Shown piece after piece: positions 1-9,249 of a DNA stretch of 64,000 nt. Where the stretch lies: assembly GCF_003967355.1 (NCBI RefSeq), contig NZ_BIFH01000019.1, forward strand, positions 186,001 through 250,000, written 5' to 3'. Under the pieces are notes generated by a model that ran no database searches, was not told the DNA's origin, and saw only the letters and a list, made by a program, of their open reading frames with translations. The stretch's first letter is position 1, and the number at the start of each line of letters is the position of its first letter. The position numbers and the translations under genes were made by a program. The DNA is from Embleya hyalina (GTDB lineage: Bacteria; Actinomycetota; Actinomycetes; Streptomycetales; Streptomycetaceae).

Positions 1-1
1 G

Positions 2-178
2 ACATGGCTCCTGGTCTTCCACAGCAAGATCTTCGTCAACAGCTCCGCCTTCTACAGCCCGGTCGGTTTCATCTACGACTACCTGGCATGTCGATCCGAC
101 GTGGCGAACGAGCACTTCAGCTGGAACGCGATGTTCAACTACCTGAACGGCCCCTGGCCCTACCCTCGTTGCGATTGA
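2..178 (+). CDS. C-terminal end of an unknown protein (5' truncated by window edge)
   Basis: The reading frame is open from base 2 to a TGA at 176-178 and gives 58 residues rich in aromatic residues, with two cysteines (in the LACRS and PRCD segments near the end). The composition, with many Trp, Tyr, Phe and Asn, looks like a folded, possibly secreted protein rather than a GC-driven spurious frame. I do not recognise the family. The start lies outside the window, so length and any signal peptide are unknown. A strong hairpin about 200 bases downstream could end its transcript. Confidence 0.6.
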   Translation, partial: TWLLVFHSKIFVNSSAFYSPVGFIYDYLACRSDVANEHFSWNAMFNYLNGPWPYPRCD

Positions 179-382
179 CGGCGTCGCCCCGGGGGTGCGC
201 GCCGCACGGCGAAGACCCGGTCGTCGGCGCGGGTCCGGGGGCGGCGACCCGGCGGTGTCCCGCGCCCACCACCCAGGGCGTGTGGCTGCGCGTGATGTTC
301 GGTCTCCACCGGTAGCAGACCGAGCCGCACCGCCGCCGAATTCGCACCCGTGATCGGCGAATGCACGACAGTGGCGACGATC

Positions 383-418
383 CGATGCCCGACCGGCCCC
401 GAGGCCGGCCGGGCATCG
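383..418. terminator. Factor-independent-type hairpin between convergent genes
   Basis: Arms at 383-398 and 403-418 pair over 16 bp with one mismatch and a 4-nt loop. There is no T-tract, which is normal for high-GC actinomycetes. It lies between a plus-strand gene end (178) and the 3' end of the minus-strand CGNR remnant (468), so it can act in both directions. Confidence 0.7.
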
Positions 419-467
419 CGTTCCGGCGCCGTCCGGGCCGGCTTCGGGTGCCCGGATCGGTCCGCGG

Positions 468-734
468 TCACCGGCTCCGGGCGTACCGCGCTCGGGTCTT
501 GGCGCGATTGCCGCACTCGGCCATCGAACACCACCGCCGCCGCCGCCCGTTCTTCGACACGTCCGCGAACCAGAGCGTGCACTCCGGGTTCGCGCGGCGC
601 CTGATCCGCTCCGGATCGGCGGTGCGCAGCAACTCCAGGTAGACGCACGCCACTTCCCAGGCCGGCCGCCACCCCGGGTCGGCGACGTGCACCCGCACCG
701 TCCCGTGCGCCGCGCGCCCCGCACGCCTTCGCAC
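468..734 (-). pseudogene. CGNR zinc-finger transcriptional regulator, C-terminal remnant
   Basis: The 88-residue frame carries a near-complete CGNR zinc-finger domain: a CTLWFADVSKNGRR segment followed by WCSMAECGNRAKTRARY. In full-length relatives (about 180-200 residues) this C-terminal domain follows an N-terminal ABATE stress-response domain. Here only the last part of that domain (an RPAWEVACVYLELL-like segment) is left, and the divergent acetyltransferase gene begins 40-60 bases beyond, so there is no room for the missing half. I call it a truncation remnant; the zinc-binding Cys residues are kept, so a small DNA-binding product cannot be excluded. Confidence 0.6.
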
Positions 735-790
735 CGGTCGTCGGCTCGAATTGGGATGCCCATCCAGCCGGGAGCTTGTATGAATACCCC

Positions 791-1342
791 ATGTCGATTC
801 GTGTGCGGCTTGCCGATCTGAACCACGCGAACTGGGAGGAGGTGGTCGAGCTGACGGTTTCCCGGGAACAACGCGACTTCATCGCGCCGAACGTGTACTC
901 GATCGCGGAGAGTCGTTTTCTCCCGGGCTTCGTGACCAGGGCGGTGCTGCACGAGGGGCGCGCGGTGGGTTTCGCGATGTACGGACCCGATCCCGACGAC
1001 GGGGAGATCTGGCTCTACCGCTTGATGATCGACGAGGCCCACCAGGCGCGGGGCCTGGGCCGCGCCGCTCTCCGGGAAGTCGTCACGCACGTGGGGGAGG
1101 TCTTCTCGGCACCCCTGCTCCGGCTCGGCGTACGTGCCGACAACGTCGCGGCCAGGACCCTGTACATCTCCGCCGGATTCGTTCCCACCGGCCGGGTCTT
1201 CGGCGACGAGGAGGTCTTGGACCTGCGCCTCGCCGATGAGCCCGTCCCGGACCGGACGGACACAGTGCTCGACCGCGTGCGTCGGCCGACGGGTTTTGCC
1301 GGTGGCGAGGATATCGGTGTGCCGTGGGGGATCGCCGACTGA
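791..1342 (+). CDS. GNAT family N-acetyltransferase (BltD/PaiA-like)
   Basis: This 183-residue protein is predicted to transfer an acetyl group from acetyl-CoA to an amine. The acetyl-CoA motif A is clear: a RLMIDEAHQ strand followed by QARGLGRAAL (Q/R-x-x-G-x-G/A). The N-terminal NWEEVVEL...QRDFIAPN segment resembles spermine/spermidine acetyltransferases of the BltD/PaiA type, but the substrate is inferred only from that resemblance. I chose ATG 791 because family members start with a similar MSIRVRL strand. A TTG at 776 is in frame, but the GGAG at 771-774 sits too close to it and rather far from 791, so the start is uncertain. Confidence 0.8.
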   Translation: MSIRVRLADLNHANWEEVVELTVSREQRDFIAPNVYSIAESRFLPGFVTRAVLHEGRAVGFAMYGPDPDDGEIWLYRLMIDEAHQARGLGRAALREVVTHVGEVFSAPLLRLGVRADNVAARTLYISAGFVPTGRVFGDEEVLDLRLADEPVPDRTDTVLDRVRRPTGFAGGEDIGVPWGIAD

Positions 1343-1355
1343 TAGTCCTTGGCGC

Positions 1356-3014
1356 GTGATCACTCCTTTTCAGGCGGCGTCCTTCCGTCGTTCCATACCC
1401 GTGGCCGTGGCTCTGTTGTTGGCCGCCGGGTGTACCGGAGGCTCCGGTGACGGTGCGTCGAACGCCGCCGCCGGCAAGCCGGTTCCCCCGCAGGTGACGA
1501 CCGGGACGGCCGCGGCCACCCCACCACCCGCGCCGCCGAAGCCCAAGGGGGCGGCGGACCCGGCGCTGCGGGCCTTCTACGAACAGAAGATTTCCTGGAA
1601 GGCGTGCACGGACGACCCCAAGACGAAGAAGAAGAACGAGAGCGAATTCCGGTGCGGGACCTTCAAGGTGCCGCTGGATTACACCGCGCCCGGCGGCAAG
1701 TCGCTGGACATCGCCGTCATGCAACACCCGGCCGCCAAGCCCGATCAGCGGATCGGCTCGCTCGTGTTGAACCCCGGCGGACCCGGGGGCTCTGGCCAGG
1801 ATTTCGTCAAGTACGCATTCGACGAGTTCGACGGTCCTCTGCACGACCGCTACGACATCCTCGGCTTCGACCCGCGCGGTGTGGCCGACAGCGCGCCCGT
1901 ACGGTGCCTGGACGACAAGGCCCGGGACGAGCGCAACGCCCGGGACTCGCCCCGCGATCCGGTCGAACGCAAGGCGCACGGCGAGCGCAGCGGCAAGGAG
2001 TTCTCCGCCGCGTGCCAGGCCGAGTCCGGCGAGTTGTTGCCGTTCGTGGGCACGCGCAACGCGGCTCGGGACATGGACGTCCTGCGCGCCGCGGTCGGTG
2101 ACGACAAACTGAACTACCTGGGTGTCTCGTACGGAACCTACCTCGGGACCATGTACCTGGACGAGTTCCCCGACCGCGCCGGCCGGATGGTCCTGGACGC
2201 GGTGGTGGACCCGGCGGCCGACAAGCTCGACGCGAGCATCGACCAGATCGTCGGCTTCGAGCGCTCGTTCCGTGCGTTCGCCGCCGACTGCGCGGCCCGG
2301 GCGGGCTGTCCGCTGGGCGGCGACCCGGTCAAGGCCGCCGAGATCGGCGCGACCTTCCTCGACGCGTTGCAGGACAAGCCGCTGCGCACCGCCTACGACG
2401 GCCGCAGGCTGACCGCCTCCCTCGGCTGGACGGGCACCAAGAGCCTGCTGTACGGCGACAAGGAAACCGCGTGGAAGTACCTGCGGGAGGCCCTCGCCCT
2501 GGCGATGAACAACAAGGACGGCAGCCACCTGCTGTTCTACGCCGACAACTACGTCGGCCGGGACGAGAAGGGTCACTACGACAACAGCGCGGACTCGCGT
2601 TCGGCAATACGCTGCGCCGACGGCGCCGCCCCGGCGCCCTCTCCCGAGCGGATCGAACAGGTCCTGGCGAAGCTCAAGGCGGATGCTCCGCTGCTGTCCA
2701 AGGACACCGTCGCCTCGGACGTCGAGGGCCCCGGCTGCGAATTCTGGCCGTACAAGACTCCCGAGAAGCCGCACGTGGTCCGGGCCGAGGGCGCCCCGCC
2801 CGTCCTGGTGGTGGGCACGACCGGTGACCCGGCCACGCCGTACGCCGCATCCGAGAAGCTGGCCAAGGACCTCGCGCACGCGAGCCTGCTGACCCTCGAG
2901 GGCGAGGGCCACGGCGCGTTCGGCCGCAGCGAGTGCGTCGACGCGGCCGTGGCCGCCTACATCATCGAGGGCAACCCGCCGGCCGCCGGCACGCGGTGCA
3001 CCGACGGCAAGTAG
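1356..3014 (+). CDS. Lipoprotein alpha/beta hydrolase, tripeptidyl aminopeptidase family
   Basis: A 552-residue exported peptidase of the Streptomyces Tap/SlpD/SlpE type, which removes tripeptides from the N-terminus of extracellular peptides. A GTG start gives a signal peptide ending in a lipobox (LLAAGC, lipidated Cys26), then a Pro/Ala-rich linker to about residue 65. The alpha/beta hydrolase core has an oxyanion-type NPGGPGGSG segment (about 139-147), the nucleophile GVSYG (Ser258), an Asp in TGDPATPY (Asp491) and a His in GHGAFG (His519) in the C-terminal TAP-like domain. Cys pairs at 84/100 and 311/318 fit a secreted fold. The protein probably sits on the outer face of the membrane. A hairpin follows at 3078. 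Confidence 0.93.
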   Translation: MITPFQAASFRRSIPVAVALLLAAGCTGGSGDGASNAAAGKPVPPQVTTGTAAATPPPAPPKPKGAADPALRAFYEQKISWKACTDDPKTKKKNESEFRCGTFKVPLDYTAPGGKSLDIAVMQHPAAKPDQRIGSLVLNPGGPGGSGQDFVKYAFDEFDGPLHDRYDILGFDPRGVADSAPVRCLDDKARDERNARDSPRDPVERKAHGERSGKEFSAACQAESGELLPFVGTRNAARDMDVLRAAVGDDKLNYLGVSYGTYLGTMYLDEFPDRAGRMVLDAVVDPAADKLDASIDQIVGFERSFRAFAADCAARAGCPLGGDPVKAAEIGATFLDALQDKPLRTAYDGRRLTASLGWTGTKSLLYGDKETAWKYLREALALAMNNKDGSHLLFYADNYVGRDEKGHYDNSADSRSAIRCADGAAPAPSPERIEQVLAKLKADAPLLSKDTVASDVEGPGCEFWPYKTPEKPHVVRAEGAPPVLVVGTTGDPATPYAASEKLAKDLAHASLLTLEGEGHGAFGRSECVDAAVAAYIIEGNPPAAGTRCTDGK

Positions 3015-3077
3015 CCGCCGACCGGCCTCCCCACAGGGCCGGGGGCATCCGGGCTCCGCCGACACGTGAGTCCGCGT

Positions 3078-3115
3078 CGCGGTGCCGACCGGACAACGGT
3101 CCGGCCGGCACCGCG
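3078..3115 (+). terminator. Hairpin terminator after the aminopeptidase gene
   Basis: Arms at 3078-3094 and 3099-3115 pair over 17 bp with one mismatch around a 4-base loop. It lies 64 bases after the peptidase stop and 75 bases before the DrrA-like start. Confidence 0.7.
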
Positions 3116-3189
3116 CGTCGTCCTCCGATTCAGGGCGCTGAAACCGTCTTGAAGCCACGCTGAATGCGTGCTGCCCCAACCTCTTCCGC

Positions 3190-4161
3190 ATGACGACAAC
3201 GACATCGCACACGCCGGCCATCGCGGCCGAGGGCCTGCGCAAGGCATACGGGGGCAGGACGGTGCTCGACGGCATCGACCTGGCCGTGCCGACCGGTAGC
3301 GTCTTCTCCCTGCTCGGCCCGAACGGCGCCGGCAAGACCACCGCCGTCAAGATCCTCTCCACGCTCATCCGCGCCGACGGCGGCCGGGCCCGGGTCGCCG
3401 GACACGACGTCGCCGGCTCACCCGACGCGGTCCGCGCCGCGATCGGCGTCACCGGGCAGTTCTCCGCCGTCGACGGGCTGATCACCGGCGAGGAGAACAT
3501 GCTCCTGATGGCCGACCTGCACCACCTCCCCAAACACGAGGGACGCCGCGGCACCGCCGAGTTGCTGGCGCGATTCGACCTCACCGAGGCCGCGAGGAAG
3601 CCCGCCTCCACCTACTCCGGCGGCATGAGACGCCGCCTCGATCTCGCCATGACCCTGATCGGCGACCCGCGGATCATCTTCCTCGACGAACCCACCACCG
3701 GCCTGGACCCGCGCAGCCGCCACGACATGTGGGGCATCATCCGCGAACGCGTCGCCGACGGCGTCACCGTCTTCCTCACCACCCAATACCTCGACGAGGC
3801 CGACGAACTCGCCGACCGCATCGCCGTGCTCCACGACGGCAGGATCGCCGCCGAGGGCACCGCCGACGAACTGAAACGACTCGTCCCCGGCGGACACGTC
3901 CGACTCCGCTTCACCGACCCACGCGCCTACGAACGCGCGGCCGCCGCCCTGCACGGCGTCACGTGCGACGACGAGACGTTGTCCCTGCAGATCCCCAGCG
4001 ACGGCAGCCAACACGCACTGCGCTCCATCCTCGACCGCCTCGACACCGACGACATCGCAGCGGACGAACTCACCGTCCACACCCCCGACCTCGACGACGT
4101 CTTCTTCGCCCTCACCGGTGGCACCGACGTCCCCGACCGACCCGAGGTCGCCGCCCGATGA
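3190..4161 (+). CDS. ABC transporter ATP-binding protein, daunorubicin-resistance (DrrA) type
   Basis: A 323-residue ATPase that would power a two-component ABC-2 drug exporter. Walker A is GPNGAGKT (about residue 46), the signature is STYSGGMRRRLDLA, Walker B is RIIFLDEPTTGLD, and the H-loop position reads TTQYLDEADELADRI, as in DrrA proteins where the usual His is replaced. The C-terminal extension of about 90 residues (RLRFTDP...LDDVFFALTG) is the DrrA-type domain. It overlaps the permease start by ATGA, so the two are translationally coupled. The substrate is unknown; antibiotics or lipids are typical for the family. Confidence 0.93.
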   Translation: MTTTTSHTPAIAAEGLRKAYGGRTVLDGIDLAVPTGSVFSLLGPNGAGKTTAVKILSTLIRADGGRARVAGHDVAGSPDAVRAAIGVTGQFSAVDGLITGEENMLLMADLHHLPKHEGRRGTAELLARFDLTEAARKPASTYSGGMRRRLDLAMTLIGDPRIIFLDEPTTGLDPRSRHDMWGIIRERVADGVTVFLTTQYLDEADELADRIAVLHDGRIAAEGTADELKRLVPGGHVRLRFTDPRAYERAAAALHGVTCDDETLSLQIPSDGSQHALRSILDRLDTDDIAADELTVHTPDLDDVFFALTGGTDVPDRPEVAAR

Positions 4162-4946
4162 CCCCGACCCTCGCCCTACGCGACTCGACCACCATGCTGC
4201 GCCGCAACCTCCTGCACGCCCGGCGCTACCCGTCCCTCACCCTCAACATCCTGCTGACGCCGATCGTCCTGCTGCTGCTCTTCGTCTACGTCTTCGGCGA
4301 CGTGATGAGCGCGGGCATCGACGGCGGCGGCGCCGATCGCGCCGGCTACATCGCCTATCTCGTCCCGGGCATCCTGATGATGACCATCGGCGCATCCCCG
4401 ACCGGGACCGCGATCTCCGTGTCCATGGACATGACCGAGGGCATCATCGCCCGCTTCCGCACGATGGCGATCCACCGAGGGGCGGTACTCATCGGGCACG
4501 TCGTGGCAAGCGTGCTGCAGGCGATCATCAGCGTCGTCCTCGTGGGCGCCGTCGCCGTGGCCATCGGCTTCCGGTCCACCGACGCCACGGCCCTGGACTG
4601 GCTCGCGGCGTTCGGCCTGCTCACGCTGGTCGCCGTGGCCTTCACCTGGATCGCGGTCGGCATCGGCCTGGCCGGCCCCAACGCCGAGGCGGCCGGAAAC
4701 AACGCGCTGCCGCTGATCATCCTCCCGTTGATCTCCAGCGCCTTCGTGCCCATCGACGCGATGCCGGGCTGGTTTCAGCCGATCGCCGAATACCAGCCGT
4801 TCACCCCCGCCATCGAAACCCTGCGCGGCCTGTTGCTCGGCACCGAGATCGGCGACAACGGGTGGATCACGCTCATCTGGTGCCTGGGCCTGACCGCCCT
4901 CGGATACCACTGGTCGAATTCGCTGTTCCGCCGCGACCCGAAATGA
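4158..4946 (+). CDS. ABC-2 type transporter permease (DrrB type)
   Basis: A 262-residue membrane subunit with about six transmembrane segments, the first at LTLNILLTPIVLLLLFVYVF. The conserved pattern near the end (FVPIDAMPGWFQPIAEYQPFTPAIETLRGLL) is the hallmark of DrrB-like ABC-2 permeases. The ATG overlaps the stop of the ATPase gene. Its last 74 bases overlap the 3' end of the convergent AfsR-like gene, and I see no terminator between them. It pairs with the preceding ATPase to form an exporter. Confidence 0.92.
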   Translation: MTPTLALRDSTTMLRRNLLHARRYPSLTLNILLTPIVLLLLFVYVFGDVMSAGIDGGGADRAGYIAYLVPGILMMTIGASPTGTAISVSMDMTEGIIARFRTMAIHRGAVLIGHVVASVLQAIISVVLVGAVAVAIGFRSTDATALDWLAAFGLLTLVAVAFTWIAVGIGLAGPNAEAAGNNALPLIILPLISSAFVPIDAMPGWFQPIAEYQPFTPAIETLRGLLLGTEIGDNGWITLIWCLGLTALGYHWSNSLFRRDPK

Positions 4947-7900
4947 GCGTACGGGCTGCCTCCCGCAGCTCGTCCCGCCCCAGGGCGGCGTACTCCGACA
5001 CCGCTTCGGCGTACGCCGCCCGGTCGGCGTTCTCGGCCGCCCGCCGGGCGCGGTCCGCCGACATCGTCGGCGTGAACTCGCGCAGCACCCGCAGCCGTTC
5101 GGCCAGAGCGATCATCCGCACGGCGCGGGCGTCGCCGGCCGCGAGCTCCGTCACGCCGAGCGCGTGCAGCACCGTCCCAAACACGGGGAGTTCCACCGGT
5201 GTGCGGGACGGACCGGAAAGCAGCGTCCACAGCCGCCGCCCCAGCCGAACGACCAGCTCCGCGACGGGCTCGAGACGGCCGGCGTGCGCGTGCGCCGTCA
5301 CCGCCGCCGCCTGGATCTGCAGCGCCCACGGGTCGAGCCAGGGGTCGCCGCCGTGCATCGTGTCGGCCTCGGACATCCGCTCCACGGCGCGGCGCCACAG
5401 GCCGAGCCCGGCCTCCGTCAGTCCGCGGGCGAGCGCGATCTCGGCGCGCGCACCGAGATCGGGGCTGTAGAAGGCGTCGTGCCCTGGGGCGTTGTCGCCC
5501 TGGGCCTGCCCCAGCCAGTACTCGGCTTCGTCATACCCGCCGCGCTGCAGGCAGGCGAGGGCGAGAGCCGAGCGGATCCCGATGTAGTCGTGCGCGTCGC
5601 CGAGCCGCGGCAACTGCTCGAGCGCCGCCACGAGGTGCGGGTACGCGGCCTCGCCCTGCCCGGTCCTCAAGCACAGCTCGCTCAGCCGGGAATGACCCAT
5701 GAGCCGCACGAACGGGTTGTCGGCCGAAGCCAGCGCGGCGGACATCCGGCGGGCGGAGACGAGCGCGCGGTCGATGTCGTGCTCGTGCTCCCAGACATAG
5801 GTGGCGACACACTCGGCGATGCCGGCGACCAGCGGCTGCTCGTGACCGCAGAGCTCGTGCAGAACGTCGTAGTCGGGAGGCACCATCTCGGGGATCGCGC
5901 TCAGCACCGCCGCGGTGGCGCGCAGCAGCGAGTCCGGCGGGGCCGGCGGCAGTCGCCGCAGGGTGACGAGCCGGCGAGTGACATCGGCGTGCGGACCGTA
6001 GTCCATGAACAGGCTCGCCACGCACAACACCGCTGCGGCGCGGGCGACTTCGACGTACCGGGGCTCGGGGCGATAGCGCGACAGCAGCGGACCGGTGTCC
6101 ACGGCCAGGGCGGCGAGGCGGGGGTGGTTGGAGTCGGTGGACCACAGGGCGGCGAGGACGGCGGTGAGGGCGGCGGTGGTGGGGCCGTCCGCACGCGCCA
6201 GGGCGTGCCGCAGCGCCGACACGAGGTTGTCCTGCTCGGCCCTGATCCGCTCCCAGGCGGCCCGCGGTTGCGGGCCGAACACCCAGTCGTGGTGGGTGAC
6301 CCCGAAGTCCCGCGCCCAGAGCAGGAATCGGCCGACGGCCTCCTCGTCCTCGCCCGCCTCCGCCCGCCGGGCCGCGCTGAACTCCCCGACCGTCTCCAAC
6401 ATCCGGAACCGCACGCCGGCCGGGGTGTCCGTGACGGTCAGCAGCGACTGATCGCTCGCCTGCTCCAGGAGGAACAGCGCGTCCCCGCCGAGGACGTGCT
6501 CCGCGGCTTCGCCCAGGAAGCCGCCCGGGAAGACGGACAACGTGCGCAGCGCCGCCCTGGCGTCCCGGGAGAGCAGGTTCCAGCTCCACTCCACGACCGC
6601 GTGCAGGGTGCGGTGCCGCTCCGGCACGTCCCGTGCTCCGCCGCGAAGGAGTTCGAATCGGTCGCCGAGCCGGCGGGCGATCTCCGCGACCGACAACACC
6701 CGCACCCGCGCCGCGGCCAACTCCACCGCGAGCGGCAGCCCGTCGAGCCGGCGACACAGCCCGGCCACCGTGTCCGGCGGCAACTCCACGCCGGGTCGGG
6801 CGGCCCGGGCCCGCTGCGTGAACAGTTCGACGCAGGTGTCGAGACCGAGTTCCGGCAGCGCGTACACCGCCTCCGAGGTGAGGTCCAGTGGAGACCGGCT
6901 GGTGGCGAGCACCCGCAGGTCCTTCGTGGACGCGACCAGGCCCTGTACGAGGTCGGCGACGCCCCGGACGACCTGCTCGCAGTTGTCCAACACCAGCAGG
7001 GCGGGCCCGACGCCGAGCACACCGAGGATGGCGGAGGCCGGGTCGGCCGGGGCGCGACCGCCCAGCGCGCCGGCACGTCCCTCGCCGGCGCCGAGCGCGG
7101 AGACCACCTCCGCGGCGACGTCCTCGTCCGCGGTGACACCGGCGAGCGGCACGAAGTACACCGAGCGTTGCTCGGCGCGGCGGCCGACGGCGTGCGCGAG
7201 CCGGGTCTTGCCGAGGCCACCGGGGCCCACCACGGTGACGGCACGGAAGGCGCGCAGCAGTTGCTCCACCGCCGCGATGTCCTCGTCCCGTCCCAGCAGC
7301 CGGTTCACCTCGTGCGGCACGCCGCGTCCGACCACCGGCGCCTCGGTGCGCAGCAGCTCCCGCTGTACGGCCAGGAGCCCGCCGCCCGGATCCGAGCCGA
7401 GTGCCTCGCGCAGCTCGCGGCGGTACGCCTCGTACCGCGTCAGCGCGGCGGACGGGCCCGCCGTCGCCGCCTCGCCGCGCAGCAGTTCGGCGAGCACCTC
7501 CTCGTCGCGCGGACGCTCCGCGGCGACCGCGGCCAGCGGCCCCACCGCCTCCGCGTACCGCCCGAGCCGGGCGAGCGCGAGCACCCGCGCGCGTACGAGC
7601 GCACCGCGAACGGAGGCGCGCTCGGCGCGCAGCGCGGCCACGGGGTCGGCGGCGGCATCGGCCCCGGCGGGGGTGCCCTCCCACAACGCGAGCCCGGCCT
7701 CGGCCGCCGCCAACGACCCCGCGTGGTCCCCGGCCCTGGCCCGGTCCGCGCTCGCGGCCGCGTGCAGCAGCAGGGCCGAGCTGTCGACCCGATCCTCGGC
7801 GAGGGCGAGCCGATATCCGGTCGGCGTGCTCGCCAGCACGCCCGCGCCCAACTGCGCCCGCGCCCTGGACACCAGAACCTGCACCGCCTTCGCCGGCCGC

Positions 7901-8061
7901 TCCGGCAACTCGTCCGGCCACAGCCCGTCCACCAGACGCGCGGTGCTGCAACCCGTACGCAAATCACCCGCGAGCAGCGCGAGGAGAGCCCGCAGCCGGG
8001 GCGCGGTGACCTCGCGTCCGCGATAGGCGACACGCGGCAACAGCGTCAGGTCGGTGGTCAC
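4873..8061 (-). CDS. AfsR/SARP-type large transcriptional regulator (BTAD, NB-ARC-like ATPase, TPR)
   Basis: A 1062-residue multidomain regulator starting at a GTG. Domains in order: a short OmpR-like winged-helix DNA-binding domain (about 15-80, ending PAKAVQVLVSRARAQLG), a bacterial transcriptional activator domain (about 90-230, ending LTRYEAYRRELREALGSDPG), and a P-loop ATPase with VVGPGGLGKT and Walker B ALLVLDNCEQV. The rest (from about 530) is alpha-helical, TPR-like. This is the architecture of AfsR and related SARP regulators of antibiotic clusters. No biosynthetic core genes lie next to it; the nearest partners are the convergent DrrAB exporter and GalU, so its targets are unknown. 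Confidence 0.9.
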   Translation of the reverse strand: MTTDLTLLPRVAYRGREVTAPRLRALLALLAGDLRTGCSTARLVDGLWPDELPERPAKAVQVLVSRARAQLGAGVLASTPTGYRLALAEDRVDSSALLLHAAASADRARAGDHAGSLAAAEAGLALWEGTPAGADAAADPVAALRAERASVRGALVRARVLALARLGRYAEAVGPLAAVAAERPRDEEVLAELLRGEAATAGPSAALTRYEAYRRELREALGSDPGGGLLAVQRELLRTEAPVVGRGVPHEVNRLLGRDEDIAAVEQLLRAFRAVTVVGPGGLGKTRLAHAVGRRAEQRSVYFVPLAGVTADEDVAAEVVSALGAGEGRAGALGGRAPADPASAILGVLGVGPALLVLDNCEQVVRGVADLVQGLVASTKDLRVLATSRSPLDLTSEAVYALPELGLDTCVELFTQRARAARPGVELPPDTVAGLCRRLDGLPLAVELAAARVRVLSVAEIARRLGDRFELLRGGARDVPERHRTLHAVVEWSWNLLSRDARAALRTLSVFPGGFLGEAAEHVLGGDALFLLEQASDQSLLTVTDTPAGVRFRMLETVGEFSAARRAEAGEDEEAVGRFLLWARDFGVTHHDWVFGPQPRAAWERIRAEQDNLVSALRHALARADGPTTAALTAVLAALWSTDSNHPRLAALAVDTGPLLSRYRPEPRYVEVARAAAVLCVASLFMDYGPHADVTRRLVTLRRLPPAPPDSLLRATAAVLSAIPEMVPPDYDVLHELCGHEQPLVAGIAECVATYVWEHEHDIDRALVSARRMSAALASADNPFVRLMGHSRLSELCLRTGQGEAAYPHLVAALEQLPRLGDAHDYIGIRSALALACLQRGGYDEAEYWLGQAQGDNAPGHDAFYSPDLGARAEIALARGLTEAGLGLWRRAVERMSEADTMHGGDPWLDPWALQIQAAAVTAHAHAGRLEPVAELVVRLGRRLWTLLSGPSRTPVELPVFGTVLHALGVTELAAGDARAVRMIALAERLRVLREFTPTMSADRARRAAENADRAAYAEAVSEYAALGRDELREAARTLISGRGGTANSTSGIRGRSGPGTR

Positions 8062-8184
8062 CCGTGCAGATTAGCCAAGGCCGCGCCCACCGGACCCGAA
8101 TCGCTGCGGCCCGCGCAGTCGTCGGGCGCGCCGTGCACGGACGACCCCACGATCGTTCCTCACGTCGGAACCGACGTCGCGGGT

Positions 8185-9027
8185 CTACCGATTGTCGACG
8201 ACGACGTGCCGGGACGCCTCCGCCAACCCCTGCTCGTTGCCGAGGTCGAAGTAACTGCCGAGACTGACGGTCACGGCGATCGGAGTGGACCGCATGATTT
8301 CCACCAGCCCATCGGTGAGGCGGTACTCCCCGGACTCCTCGTGTTCGCCCACTGCGGCGAGGACGGGAAGGAACTCGCCGGGAAACGCGTACCTGCTGAT
8401 GTTGATCAGGACCTTCCCGCCCTCGGGCCGGGTTTCGGCGGCGTCCTTCTCGACGAGGTCCGTCAGGTACGTTCGCCCGTCGGTTTCGGCCGTTTCGAGG
8501 CGGCCGTAGCGGTCGAGGGAACTCGCCGACGACGGTTGTCCCACGAGGGCGTATCCGCTTCCGCCGCCCGCGTCGCGACCCAGTTCCGCAAGCGTGGATC
8601 GCCCGTGCCGCTCGACGAGCAGATCGTCACCGGAGAGAAAGAAGAAGGCGTCGTCGCCGATGAAGTCTCGTGCGAGCAGCACCGGGACGGCGGTGCCGTA
8701 CCGGTCCTCCAGGTCCTGCTCGATGAAGGTGATCGACGGCACCGAGGCGAGCTCGTCGAGCGAGTGCGCCTTCTCGGCCCAGCCTCGGCGGCCGAGCAAC
8801 GCACGCAACTCGGTGTCGTCCCCGTAGTACCGCTGGATCTGGGTGCTTCCCCGGCGTACCACGATCGCGATCTCTCCGACGCCCGCGGCAGCGCACTCAC
8901 GGACGATGTAGTCGATCGTCGGCCGGCGGCCGATGGGCAGCATCGCCTTTTCGATCACCTTCGTGATCGGGAACATACGCGTTCCCAACCCCGCCGCCGC
9001 GATGACCGCCTTGCGAATGGTGCCCAT
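8185..9027 (-). CDS. galU: UTP-glucose-1-phosphate uridylyltransferase family protein
   Basis: A 280-residue nucleotidyltransferase that would make UDP-glucose from UTP and glucose 1-phosphate. The N-terminal nucleotide-binding signature is AVIAAAGLGTRMFPITKVIEKAMLP, followed by PTIDYIVRECAAAG. A metal-binding Asp lies in FFFLSGDDLL and a sugar-binding segment reads LVEKDAAETRP...LINISRYAF, all GalU-like rather than RmlA-like. The gene is somewhat diverged from housekeeping GalU (for example FPITKVIEK in place of LPATKAIPK), so it may be a second copy for a glycan or natural-product sugar. It stands alone on the minus strand; the symbol reflects family only. Confidence 0.85.
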   Translation of the reverse strand: MGTIRKAVIAAAGLGTRMFPITKVIEKAMLPIGRRPTIDYIVRECAAAGVGEIAIVVRRGSTQIQRYYGDDTELRALLGRRGWAEKAHSLDELASVPSITFIEQDLEDRYGTAVPVLLARDFIGDDAFFFLSGDDLLVERHGRSTLAELGRDAGGGSGYALVGQPSSASSLDRYGRLETAETDGRTYLTDLVEKDAAETRPEGGKVLINISRYAFPGEFLPVLAAVGEHEESGEYRLTDGLVEIMRSTPIAVTVSLGSYFDLGNEQGLAEASRHVVVDNR

Positions 9028-9249
9028 CGATGTACCCCTCGAGTCGTGACGGCGGAACCGTTCGCCGCCCTCGGAACGGGCTTCGGCGAACAGGTCACGA
9101 TAGCGCCGCGCCGGCCCGGACGATCGTCACCCGCCGAACCGGCGCCGATGCGGTGACCCGGGTTCCTCCGGACGTGGTTCCGTCGATGCCGGTCGTGTCA
9201 CCCCTGCCGGGCGATCCCGAAGTACCGGCAGGACCCGGGTGATTCGAAG

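Noticed and set aside
1083-3611. 842-codon minus-strand frame over the aminopeptidase and DrrA genes
   Set aside because: Mirror frame of two well-supported plus-strand genes, with low-complexity Val/Gly/Arg sequence.
5164-9156. Very long plus-strand open frame (over 1300 codons) across the AfsR-like gene
   Set aside because: It is antisense to a gene with clear domains; long antisense frames are expected at this GC content. The translation is Arg/Gly/Gln-rich with no domain.
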